NCBI GenBank assembly: GCA_018228705.1
Contig: CP073694.1
Span: forward strand, 3,162,001-3,226,000
Direction: 5' to 3'
Source of the DNA: Dysosmobacter sp. Marseille-Q4140
Lineage (GTDB): Bacteria > Bacillota > Clostridia > Oscillospirales > Oscillospiraceae
Length of the DNA: 64,000 nt
Positions 25,260-32,260 of this stretch are shown here, piece by piece. Below the pieces are notes generated by a model, which worked only from the letters and a program-made list of their open reading frames with translations, did no database searches and was not told the DNA's origin. The position numbers and the translations under genes are program-made. Position 1 is the stretch's first letter. The number at the start of each line of letters is the position of its first letter.

Positions 25260-26220
25260 ACTGGACTGCTGCGTGGTGCGGGATCTGCTGCCCGCCTATG
25301 TGGAGGAGCTGACGGAGCCGGAGACGGCGGAGCAGGTGCGGTCCCATCTGGCGGAGTGCGCCGCCTGCCGGGAGATGGAGGCCCATATGCGGCAGGCTGT
25401 CCCCCTGCGGCAGGCGCCCCGGCGGGCGCTGCGGTTCCTCAGGCGGGTCCGGCGCACCCGCTTGATCGCCGCGCTGCTGTCCACGCTGGTGGCGCTGTGG
25501 TGCTTGTGGTGGCTCTATGACCGGGAGTACCACTATCCCGATACGGAGGCCGGCTGGCTGGCGGCCGTGGAGGACTACATCCCCTCACCGGCGGAGAGCA
25601 CCAGCTCCCACCGCATCGAGCCGGATACGCCCCTGCGGGTCCTGGCTGCCCGGACGCGGGGCAATGAGCTGTACGTGGCCTATGCCGCCGACAACGCCGA
25701 CCGGGTCCATGGTGTGGTCCGCCTGGAGAGAGGGTGGAACGGGAAGTACCGGACTCTGAGCGCCTCCATGGACCCCTTCCCCTATACGGCGGGGGTGCTG
25801 GAGACGGAGCTGACGGCAGGCGACGGGACGGTGATCTATCTGCTGGCGGGAGACGCCTGCCGGGAGATCTACGGCATCCGGGTCACCTGGTACATGGCGC
25901 TGAACGGTGCCAAGACCCTGTCCCCCTATGAAAAGACCTATCCGGTGACGGAGCCGGATTTTCTGTGGCTCCTGGGGGAAGCGGAGCTGAAAAAAGACCT
26001 GGGCATCCCGGAGGAGACGGAGGCCCGGGCGGCGTATACACAGATCGCGCTGCTGGACCGGGAGGGCCGGGACGTGACGGAGGAGTACCGGGACGATTCC
26101 GTGCAGGACAACTGGGGCGGCGGCAAGGGGACGGCGGAGCTGTTTTTGCTGAACGCGTACATGGGCATCGCGGCCCTGCTGGGTGTGGTGTTCGTGCGGT
26201 ACTTCCTCCGCCGGGACTGA
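25246..26220 (+). CDS. Membrane anti-sigma factor with zinc-finger motif
   Basis: The 324-residue protein begins with a cytoplasmic anti-sigma zinc-finger-like segment (LDCCVVRDLLPAYVEELTE ... HLAECAAC, the Hx3Cx2C pattern), then one membrane helix (about residues 66-88), then a large extracytoplasmic domain of unknown family, and a second hydrophobic helix close to the C terminus (YMGIAALLGVVFVRYFLRR). It overlaps the ECF sigma gene by 14 bp, and GGAGG inside that gene drives it. It likely holds the sigma factor inactive until an envelope signal is received. Confidence 0.85.
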   Translation: MEGNKLDCCVVRDLLPAYVEELTEPETAEQVRSHLAECAACREMEAHMRQAVPLRQAPRRALRFLRRVRRTRLIAALLSTLVALWCLWWLYDREYHYPDTEAGWLAAVEDYIPSPAESTSSHRIEPDTPLRVLAARTRGNELYVAYAADNADRVHGVVRLERGWNGKYRTLSASMDPFPYTAGVLETELTAGDGTVIYLLAGDACREIYGIRVTWYMALNGAKTLSPYEKTYPVTEPDFLWLLGEAELKKDLGIPEETEARAAYTQIALLDREGRDVTEEYRDDSVQDNWGGGKGTAELFLLNAYMGIAALLGVVFVRYFLRRD

Positions 26221-26225
26221 AGAGA

Positions 26226-26259
26226 AAAGAGCCCCTGCCGGACCGGCAGGGGCTCTTTT
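26226..26259 (+). terminator. Bidirectional intrinsic terminator
   Basis: AAAGAGCCCCTGCCG pairs with CGGCAGGGGCTCTTT around a short loop, with T on both strands. It serves the anti-sigma gene and the convergent TauE-like gene. Confidence 0.9.
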
Positions 26260-26270
26260 GATGGAACGGC

Positions 26271-26990
26271 TCAGCCGCCGCCGGTCAGTACCATGTACAC
26301 GCCCACGGCGCACAGCAGCACCGCCACGTACCGCTGAAAGCGGCCCTTGTCCATGCCGCGGATGAAGCGGCGGGCGGCGTAGGTGCCCAGCACCATGCAC
26401 CCGCCCATGGCAAGGCCAATCAGCAGCGCCCGCCCGTCCAGGGCGGAGAGCTTGCTGTAAACGAAGATCTTGAGGATGTGCATGGCGGTGGCGGTGGCCG
26501 CCTCGCTGGCGATGTAAGCCACCGGCGGCAGGTCCAGGGACAAAAACACCGCCGCGCCGATGGGCCCGCCGCTGCCGCACAGACCCGACAGCCCGCCGGT
26601 CAGGGCGCCGCCCACCAAAAGCGTTCCCCTGCCCCGGGGCAGCTCCTTCTTCAGCGCCAGCTTCAGCACCACCAGCAATATCAGCGCCGCGCCCACAAAG
26701 CGGCTGACCGCCTCCGGCGGCAGCAGGGTGAAGCCCAGGGCGCCCAGGGCCGCCAGGGGCAGGGCCGTCAGAGAGAAGAGCCCCGCCTCCCGCCAGCGGA
26801 TCTGACTCCAGCCGGCGCTCATCCGGGCGATGTTGCCCATCAGCTGGGCGATGGTCAGCACCGGAACCGCCGTCCGGGCGCCCACGCAGGCCGAGGCCAC
26901 CGGCAGCAGCAGGAGAGACCCGCCGAAGCCCGCGGCGCCGGAGATCATGGCCGCCAAAAAGCTGCCGCCGAGCAGAATGAAGAGCTCCAA
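26271..26990 (-). CDS. TauE/SafE (TSUP) family membrane permease
   Basis: A 239-residue integral membrane protein with about seven to eight hydrophobic helices and the family block AAMISGAAGFGGSLLLLPVASA near the N terminus, repeated in spirit as GGALTGGLSGLCGSGGPIGAAVFL. TSUP proteins export sulfite, sulfonates or related anions; the substrate here is unknown. I chose TTG at 26990 because GGGAGG lies 7 nt upstream; an ATG at 27008 would add six residues. It lies downstream of the Crp/Fnr gene on the same strand, separated by a terminator. Confidence 0.85.
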   Translation of the reverse strand: MELFILLGGSFLAAMISGAAGFGGSLLLLPVASACVGARTAVPVLTIAQLMGNIARMSAGWSQIRWREAGLFSLTALPLAALGALGFTLLPPEAVSRFVGAALILLVVLKLALKKELPRGRGTLLVGGALTGGLSGLCGSGGPIGAAVFLSLDLPPVAYIASEAATATAMHILKIFVYSKLSALDGRALLIGLAMGGCMVLGTYAARRFIRGMDKGRFQRYVAVLLCAVGVYMVLTGGG

Positions 26991-27101
26991 GAGACCGCCT
27001 CCCAACATCAGCAGGGGAGGGGCGTATCCCTCCCGTCCGGCCCGATGATACGCCCTGGCGGCGGCGAAGTCAAGGAAAAGCGCCCCAAGCGGGCCGGGCG
27101 G

Positions 27102-27141
27102 AAAAAAACGTCCCCGTCCGCCAGGAAGGCGGGCGGGGACG
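27102..27141 (-). terminator. Intrinsic terminator after the Crp/Fnr gene
   Basis: A 14-bp stem with one G-T pair (CGTCCCCG... / ...CGGGGACG) is followed on the minus strand by seven T. Confidence 0.9.
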
Positions 27142-27145
27142 CGCA

Positions 27146-27802
27146 TCAGGCGCTCAGACGGCGCAGGCCGGCGGTGTCGGTGAGCTCCACCGCGCCCCGG
27201 GACAGGCGCACCAGCCCCTCGCTCTGGAAGTAGCGCAGCATCCGGGTCACCACCTCCCGGGCGGTGCCCAGGTGGGCGGCGATCCGCTCGTGGGTCAGCT
27301 CCAGGCGGGCGGAGCCCTCCAGAGCGCTCTCCTCCAGCAAAAAGGCCGCCAGCCGCCGGTCAAAGCTGTGCCACATGACCTGCTCCATCAGCCACATCAC
27401 CTGGGAGAACCGCTCCGCCATCAGTGTGTTGGTGTAGTTGGCCAGGGGGGCCGAGGCCTCCATGACGGAGCGGTACACCTCCGGCGGGATCAGGAAGAAC
27501 TCCGTGTCCTTCTCCGCCTCCAGGGCGATGTCCAGCTGCAAAGAGCCCATGGCGCAGGCGGCGGAGAACAGGCAGATGTCCCGCTGGAACAGGCGGTAGA
27601 GGGTGATCTCCCGCCCCTCCTCCGAGAGGATATAGGCCCGCAGCTGCCCCTCCCGGACCACCAGCAGCCCCAGACAGTCACCGCTGCCCCCGTGGAGCAG
27701 GGTGCCGCGCTTGGCAAAGCGCACCGCAGCGGCAGCGGTGAGGGTCTCCCGCTGCTGTGCCGTCAGTTTGTCCCAGATGGGAAATCCTCCGGAAAGTTCC
27801 AT
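27146..27802 (-). CDS. Crp/Fnr family transcriptional regulator
   Basis: The 218-residue protein has an N-terminal cyclic-nucleotide-binding-like beta barrel (RFAKRGTLLHGGSGDCLGLLVVREGQLRAYILSEEGRE in pieces, ITLYRLFQRDICLFSAACAM) and a C-terminal winged helix (LELTHERIAAHLGTAREVVTRMLRYFQSEGLVRL). Cysteines in the middle (ICLF, AACAM) are not in a classic Fnr iron-sulfur pattern. GGAGG precedes the start. It is divergent from a ccdA-tlpA operon, with a palindromic site between them, so it likely controls that operon and itself. Confidence 0.92.
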   Translation of the reverse strand: MELSGGFPIWDKLTAQQRETLTAAAAVRFAKRGTLLHGGSGDCLGLLVVREGQLRAYILSEEGREITLYRLFQRDICLFSAACAMGSLQLDIALEAEKDTEFFLIPPEVYRSVMEASAPLANYTNTLMAERFSQVMWLMEQVMWHSFDRRLAAFLLEESALEGSARLELTHERIAAHLGTAREVVTRMLRYFQSEGLVRLSRGAVELTDTAGLRRLSA

Positions 27803-27829
27803 TCTGCCGCCTCCTTTTTTCATGGAGCC

Positions 27830-27858
27830 AGTATAGCGGAATTTGCATGGGATGTCAA
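27830..27858 (-). promoter_or_regulatory. Promoter of the Crp/Fnr regulator gene
   Basis: On the minus strand a perfect TTGACA and TATACT are separated by 17 bp, 28 bp upstream of the start codon. Confidence 0.85.
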
Positions 27859-27861
27859 AAG

Positions 27862-27874
27862 GTGATATCATCAC
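27862..27874. promoter_or_regulatory. Palindromic operator between the Crp/Fnr gene and ccdA
   Basis: GTGATATCATCAC (GTGAT-ATC-ATCAC) resembles Crp/Fnr-type half sites. Its centre is about 41 bp upstream of the start expected from the rightward TATACT at 27897-27902, which lacks a -35, the classic geometry of an activator-dependent promoter. It lies about 45 bp upstream of the leftward start. Confidence 0.65.
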
Positions 27875-27896
27875 AGAAGATTCCGGCTTCATCGGA

Positions 27897-27902
27897 TATA
27901 CT
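27897..27902 (+). promoter_or_regulatory. -10 element of the ccdA operon (no -35)
   Basis: TATACT with no recognisable -35 hexamer at 17 bp; the palindrome at 27862-27874 occupies the position of an activator site. Confidence 0.55.
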
Positions 27903-27953
27903 GAACACACTCCCCCGGCGCCGCCGGGGAATTCCAAACAGGAGGACCACATC

Positions 27954-28022
27954 ATGCGCCAGATCGAATCATTCCTGCGGATTTGCTCCGCGTTATTTGC
28001 CGCTGCGGGAAGGGAGCGGTGA
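27954..28022 (+). CDS. Leader peptide upstream of ccdA (22 aa)
   Basis: A short ORF, MRQIESFLRICSALFAAAGR plus two residues, with a perfect GGAGG 8 nt upstream of its ATG, better than that of ccdA. Its TGA stop ends 1 nt before the ccdA ATG, so translation of ccdA may be coupled to it. No family is known for so short a peptide. It could be a cis-acting leader or a fortuitous ORF. Confidence 0.5.
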   Translation: MRQIESFLRICSALFAAAGRER

Positions 28023-28023
28023 G

Positions 28024-28686
28024 ATGCAGTACCTGATCTCCTTTCTGGAGGGCGTCATTACCTTCATTTCGCCCTGTCTGCTGCCCATGCTGCCGGTGTA
28101 CGTGTCCTACTTCACCGGGGGAGGGCAGCGGAGCACCCGGCGGACCCTGACCAACGCCCTGGGCTTCGTGCTGGGCTTCACCGCCGTGTTTGTGGCCATG
28201 GGCGCCCTGGCGGGCACCGTGGGCGGCTTCCTCAAAAGTCACCAGACGGCGGTGAACATCGTCTCCGGCCTGATCGTGATTTTCTTCGGCCTCCACTTCC
28301 TGGGCCTTGTGAAGGTGAACCTGTTCCGGGGCAGCAGCCGGAGCGTGGACACCCGGGACCTGGGCTTCTTCTCCGCCATGCTGTTCGGCGTCATCTTCTC
28401 CGTGGGCTGGACCCCCTGCGTGGGGGCCTTCCTGGGATCGGCGCTGATCCTGGCCTCCCAGCGGGGCCATGTGCTGGAGGGCATGGGGATGCTGCTGGTC
28501 TACTCCCTGGGCCTGGGGATCCCGTTTTTGCTCAGCGCGCTGCTGATCGACCGGCTGAAATCCGCGCTGAATTTCATCAAGAGCCACTACGGCGTCATCA
28601 ACAAGATCTGCGGCGGACTGCTGATCGCCATCGGTGTCCTGATGGCCACCGGCACCATGGGCCGTCTGCTGAACCTGCTGAGCTGA
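28024..28686 (+). CDS. ccdA: CcdA-like thiol-disulfide electron transporter
   Basis: The 220-residue protein has six hydrophobic helices and the two conserved Pro-Cys motifs, ITFISPCLLPMLPVY (Cys about 19) and SVGWTPCVGAFLG (Cys about 130), that pass reducing equivalents from cytoplasmic thioredoxin across the membrane. Length is typical of CcdA. It is followed 12 bp later by a TlpA-like exported thioredoxin, its likely acceptor. GGGAG precedes the ATG. Upstream regulation by the divergent Crp/Fnr protein is inferred. Confidence 0.93.
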   Translation: MQYLISFLEGVITFISPCLLPMLPVYVSYFTGGGQRSTRRTLTNALGFVLGFTAVFVAMGALAGTVGGFLKSHQTAVNIVSGLIVIFFGLHFLGLVKVNLFRGSSRSVDTRDLGFFSAMLFGVIFSVGWTPCVGAFLGSALILASQRGHVLEGMGMLLVYSLGLGIPFLLSALLIDRLKSALNFIKSHYGVINKICGGLLIAIGVLMATGTMGRLLNLLS

Positions 28687-28698
28687 GGAGGAATGGAC

Positions 28699-29277
28699 AT
28701 GCGAGGAAAAAGAGCGCTCTTTTTGATTTTGCTGGCGCTGGTGCTGGTCATGGGCGGCGCCTATGCGCTGTACGGCCGGCTGTCCGCCGGAGTGGATGCC
28801 GGGGCTTTGGCGGCACAGGAGACGGAGGAGGCCGGTCAGGCCGATGAGACGGAGGAGCAGCCCCTGGCGCCGGACTTCACCGTCTACGACGCCGAGGGCA
28901 ACGCCGTCCGGCTCAGCGACTACGCGGGAAAGCCGGTGGTGCTGAACTTCTGGGCCAGCTGGTGCGGCCCCTGCAAGAGCGAGATGCCGGACTTTGACGC
29001 GGCTCATCAGGAGCTGGGGGAGGACGTCCAGTTCCTGATGATCAACATGACCGACGGGTCCCGGGAGACCGTGGACACCGCCTCGGCCTATGTGGCAGAG
29101 CAGGGCTTCACCTTCCCGGTGTTTTACGACACGGAGAGCGAGGCCGCCCTGGCCTACGGGGCCTATTCGCTGCCCACCACCTACTTCATCGACGCCGAGG
29201 GCTACGCCGTGGCCCGGGGCGTGGGCGCCCTCAGCGCCGAGGCGCTGCAGCAGGGGATCGACATGATCCTGCCGTAA
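28699..29277 (+). CDS. TlpA/ResA-like membrane-anchored thioredoxin
   Basis: The 192-residue protein has an N-terminal signal anchor (residues about 6-25), an acidic linker rich in Glu, and a thioredoxin domain (APDFTVYDAEGNAVRLSDY, VVLNFWASWCGPCKSEMPDF, YSLPTTYFIDAEGY) with the CGPC active site near residues 88-91 and the cis-Pro loop. It would reduce or isomerise disulfides outside the membrane using electrons from CcdA. The ATG at 28699 is 7 nt after GAGGAGG; an ATG 6 nt earlier is too close. Confidence 0.92.
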   Translation: MRGKRALFLILLALVLVMGGAYALYGRLSAGVDAGALAAQETEEAGQADETEEQPLAPDFTVYDAEGNAVRLSDYAGKPVVLNFWASWCGPCKSEMPDFDAAHQELGEDVQFLMINMTDGSRETVDTASAYVAEQGFTFPVFYDTESEAALAYGAYSLPTTYFIDAEGYAVARGVGALSAEALQQGIDMILP

Positions 29278-29309
29278 GGGTCCGCATCCGGATTCTGCCA
29301 GTGCTGACA

Positions 29310-29356
29310 ACAGCCGCGCGCCTGCCGGAAGATTTTTCCGACGGGCGCGCGGCTGT
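29310..29356. terminator. Large hairpin between convergent genes
   Basis: ACAGCCGCGCGCC (29310-29322) pairs perfectly with 29344-29356, with further pairing inside. It lies between tlpA-like and the convergent DUF2383 gene. T-runs are short on both sides. Confidence 0.65.
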
Positions 29357-29396
29357 CATTCTGCTTTGAGAGAAGAGACGGAGCTCTCTCCGCGCA

Positions 29397-29831
29397 TTAT
29401 AAAAATTTGCGGATGTCCACGGCCAGCCGCTCTTCCAGCTGGATCAGCCGTTTGGCGATGTCCTTGGAGACCTCATCCGCCGCTTTGTATTGATTGAGGT
29501 ACTGGTTCAGCGATTTGACGCCCATATTGCAGCCGTCCGTAATCAGCTCCGCGATGGTCTGATCCGAGTTGTCCATACCCATTTTCACGTTGGTCTTGAT
29601 CCAGGACATCCCTTTGGCAATGGGATTCGGCTCCTTGCCGTCGTCGTGATAGCGGTCCAGCAGCGACTCGATCTCGTTTTCCAGCTGGCTGTGGGCGCTT
29701 TTGCACTGGATGAGAGACTGCCGGAGAGCGGCGCTGTGCGCCTGCTCCAGAACGTCATCCAGGGACGCGATGCCCATTTTGACGCCGGCGTCGCATTCCC
29801 GCAGCAGCTTGACGGTGTCTTGTTCAACCAT
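29397..29831 (-). CDS. DUF2383 (ferritin-like four-helix) protein
   Basis: The 144-residue, wholly helical protein (MVEQDTVKLLRECDAGVKMGI, LQSLIQCKSAHSQLENEIESL-type helix, GMSWIKTNVKMGMDNSDQTIAELITDGCNMGVKSLNQYLNQY in pieces) matches the DUF2383/PA2169 family, a ferritin-like bundle of unknown role. GAGGGGGC precedes the start. It has no close operon partner on its strand. Iron or redox roles have been suggested for related folds, but no metal-ligand pattern is certain here. Confidence 0.8.
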   Translation of the reverse strand: MVEQDTVKLLRECDAGVKMGIASLDDVLEQAHSAALRQSLIQCKSAHSQLENEIESLLDRYHDDGKEPNPIAKGMSWIKTNVKMGMDNSDQTIAELITDGCNMGVKSLNQYLNQYKAADEVSKDIAKRLIQLEERLAVDIRKFL

Positions 29832-29985
29832 GGAAACTTCAGCCCCCTCGTTGAGATGAAGCTAGTGTGGACCAGCCGCCCGGTTTTTATGCCCGAAAGA
29901 GGGCGCGAAGCCATGGACTGCGCCGGCAGGCGGGGCAATCCTTTTGCAGCGCAACATCCGGTGCAGAGTTGTGCCTACGATTGGA

Positions 29986-30846
29986 TCAAAGGCGGGAGAA
30001 GGAGGCAGCGAACAGATAGATCGTGTCGAAAGCCAGCAGTGCCCACAGGGCGGGATTGCGCCATATATCGCCGTTCCCGCCGGATGGGCCTGTTCCGGGG
30101 CTTTGGCGCCGTCTCTTCAGCATCAGACGGCAGATTCCTGTGGCTGAAATCACCACCGGTACGGCTGCCACGGCCAGAGCAGCCAGGTCGCCGGGAGCGC
30201 CGGCCTGCTGCAGCTGTGTCAGCGCCATGGCGATGGAGTTCTCTGCGACATGCAGGCCGACAGAGACCCGCAGCCCATGGTGCAGAGCGGCGTAGCCAAG
30301 AATCAGGCCGCCCCAGAAGGCGGCCAGCCTCTGGTAGAGATCGTGATGCATGAACGCAAAGCACAGAGCCGACAGTAAAATTGCCTGCCGTTCTCCGCCC
30401 GGCAGCAGGCGGCGCAGTACCACTCCCCGGTAGACCAGCTCCTCTAAAATAGGAGCGACCACGCAGATGTACAGTACCAGCAGCGGTGTGGCGGTTGCAT
30501 CTCCTGCGGGCAGGGCGGTGAATCCCACCAGATTCCATATTTGTTCCAAAACCGGCGTAAAAAGCGAGATGGCCAGATTACCGCTCAGCGATATGCTCAT
30601 GAGAAAGACCAGCAGCCCCGGGGAGGCTTTAGAGGCGGGAAAGGGCGGGGTTCCGTCGCCTGTTGAGGCAGACCAGATCAAGGGGACCGCCGATGATACC
30701 GCACTGCTGAGGAGCAGTACGGTGCCCTCCGACACTCCGGGAATGAAGAACAGGATTTTTTGCAGGAGCCCGAACAGCAAGCTGTACGTGAGCAGGCTGC
30801 ACCACAGCCAAGTCAGACTGTGCAGCGGTGGGGTTTTTTTGACCAT
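29986..30846 (-). CDS. CPBP family intramembrane glutamic endopeptidase
   Basis: The 286-residue protein has about seven membrane helices and the CPBP/Abi motifs: EELVYRG (Glu135, Glu136, Arg140), FAFMHHD (His about 167) and a third conserved helix with GLHVAENSIAMAL. Members cleave membrane substrates or confer bacteriocin self-immunity; the substrate here is unknown. GGAGG precedes the ATG at 30846. It stands alone, just outside the proposed island boundary. Confidence 0.9.
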   Translation of the reverse strand: MVKKTPPLHSLTWLWCSLLTYSLLFGLLQKILFFIPGVSEGTVLLLSSAVSSAVPLIWSASTGDGTPPFPASKASPGLLVFLMSISLSGNLAISLFTPVLEQIWNLVGFTALPAGDATATPLLVLYICVVAPILEELVYRGVVLRRLLPGGERQAILLSALCFAFMHHDLYQRLAAFWGGLILGYAALHHGLRVSVGLHVAENSIAMALTQLQQAGAPGDLAALAVAAVPVVISATGICRLMLKRRRQSPGTGPSGGNGDIWRNPALWALLAFDTIYLFAASFSRL

Positions 30847-31132
30847 AATGACCTCCTGTTGCGGCAATGACCGCAAAATTCGGCCTATTGTAGCATATTC
30901 CCGCCGCTTTGTGGGCAAATCTTAGCAAACCTTAAGGCCTTTTCTTTCCATATATTTCATCGAGCGTGTTTTCCTGGAAAAGTTTCGGTATGAACGCAGT
31001 TATGCAGCGCTTTTAAACAGGTGTGCCGGAAAGCTGGCTTGCGGTTATGGGATATTCGTCTGCTGAAAGGAACAAAACCGGCAACAGACGGACGGAGGAA
31101 GATCGGTTTGGAGTGCCGCAACAAAACAGGAA
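30847..31132. other. Intergenic stretch without recognised genes
   Basis: No ORF with a plausible ribosome binding site was found. TACAAT on the minus strand near 30890 could be the -10 for the CPBP gene, but no -35 is in place. Nothing else recognised. Confidence 0.5.
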
Positions 31133-31166
31133 TAAAAAATCAGAGTGCCCAAATCTGGACACTCTG
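31133..31166 (-). terminator. Terminator beside the tRNA-Pro remnant
   Basis: CAGAGTG / CACTCTG with further G-C pairs, followed on the minus strand by TTTTTTATT. It begins directly after the tRNA-Pro 3' copy, as expected for the original tRNA terminator left at the far end of an integrated element. Confidence 0.8.
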
Positions 31167-31168
31167 AC

Positions 31169-31213
31169 TGGTCCGAGTGGCGGGATTTGGACCCGCGGCC
31201 TCTTGGTCCCGAA
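31169..31213 (-). repeat. tRNA-Pro 3' fragment (putative att site)
   Basis: A copy of the tRNA-Pro 3' end from the anticodon loop through the T-arm, acceptor 3' strand and CCA. It differs from 55721-55765 at two sites in the T-arm (one in the T stem, one in the loop). The 5' half is missing, so it is not a functional tRNA. Confidence 0.85.
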
Positions 31214-31444
31214 GCGCTCCCGGGGATTTTTTGTAATCTTTTTTGGCTGTTTCCGCTGCTTTCCGCTCCGGAGAGGGTGCTTTCCGGAACGTTCCGGAAG
31301 CAGGAACTCCGTCCGCTCCGCCGGTGTCTGTGACGGAAAATGTGGTCAAACCGGCGGGACGGCAGAGCGCCCCGCCCGGCGCTTTGCACAGATCGGCGGA
31401 TGGTCCGCCGCAAAAGCGGGAGCGATACAGGCGACGGAGGCGGA

Positions 31445-31473
31445 TTGTCCTCCGGCGGCCGCTGTGCTATGAT
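31445..31473 (+). promoter_or_regulatory. Promoter of tag
   Basis: TTGTCC and TATGAT are separated by 17 bp, 30 bp upstream of the start codon. Confidence 0.7.
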
Positions 31474-31502
31474 GAGGGAAAAGACAGGAGGGAGTACAGG
31501 CC

Positions 31503-32057
31503 ATGGAGAAAAAGAGGTGCAGCTGGGCCAACCCTAAAAATCCCCTTTATATCCGATACCACGACGAGGAGTGGGGCGTCCCCGTCCACGATGACCGGAG
31601 GCTGTTTGAAATGCTGATTTTGGAGAGCTTCCAGGCGGGGCTTTCCTGGGAGTGCATCCTCAACAAGCGGGAGGCCTTCCGCCGGGCCTTCGACGGCTTC
31701 GACCTGGAGAAGGTCTGCGCATACGGCGAGGAAAAGCTGGCGGCGCTGAAGCAGGACCCCGGCATCGTCCGCAACAAGCTGAAGATCCGCGCCGCCGTGA
31801 ACAACGCCAGGATCTTCCGGGCCATCCGGCAGGAGTGGGGGAGCTTCGACCGCTACCTCTGGCACTGGACGGAGGGGAAAACGGTCTTTGAGACGGGCAG
31901 GGTCAGCTCGGAGCTGTCGGACGCGGTCTCGGGGGACCTGAACCGCCGGGGCATGAAGTTCGTGGGGACCGTCATCATCTACGCCTACCTGCAAGCGGTG
32001 GGGGTCGTCAACTCCCACGAGGAGACCTGCTTTTGCAGGAAGCCGATTGAAAAATAG
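31503..32057 (+). CDS. tag: DNA-3-methyladenine glycosylase I
   Basis: Base-excision repair enzyme removing 3-methyladenine from DNA. The 184-residue protein starts MEKKRCSWANPKNPLYIRYHDEEWGVPVHDD, with the Tag signature HDEEWGVP, AGLSWECILNKREAFRRAF and the zinc-binding Cys/His set (Cys6 region, HEETCFCRK at the C terminus). A good ribosome binding site AGGAGG precedes the ATG. It is the first gene inside the proposed island end. Confidence 0.95.
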   Translation: MEKKRCSWANPKNPLYIRYHDEEWGVPVHDDRRLFEMLILESFQAGLSWECILNKREAFRRAFDGFDLEKVCAYGEEKLAALKQDPGIVRNKLKIRAAVNNARIFRAIRQEWGSFDRYLWHWTEGKTVFETGRVSSELSDAVSGDLNRRGMKFVGTVIIYAYLQAVGVVNSHEETCFCRKPIEK

Positions 32058-32260
32058 CCCGATGCAGCGCGAGAGGGACAGCCGAAGAAGCGGCTGTCCC
32101 TCTTTTCCTGTCGTCGGGCAGAGGGACGCTCCGTAAGCCGGGATTGAAGAAATTTCCGGGACGCACTATAATGAAAGACAGCGTTCCCCGTGAGCGCAAA
32201 AGGACGGATACAGGCGGCGGGGACGCTCCGCATCGCCTGCACCGGCAGAAGGAGGACACC

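Noticed and set aside
31169..31213. A functional second tRNA-Pro gene
   Set aside because: The 5' half (acceptor 5' strand, D-arm and 5' side of the anticodon arm) is missing, and the T-loop has a change at a conserved position.
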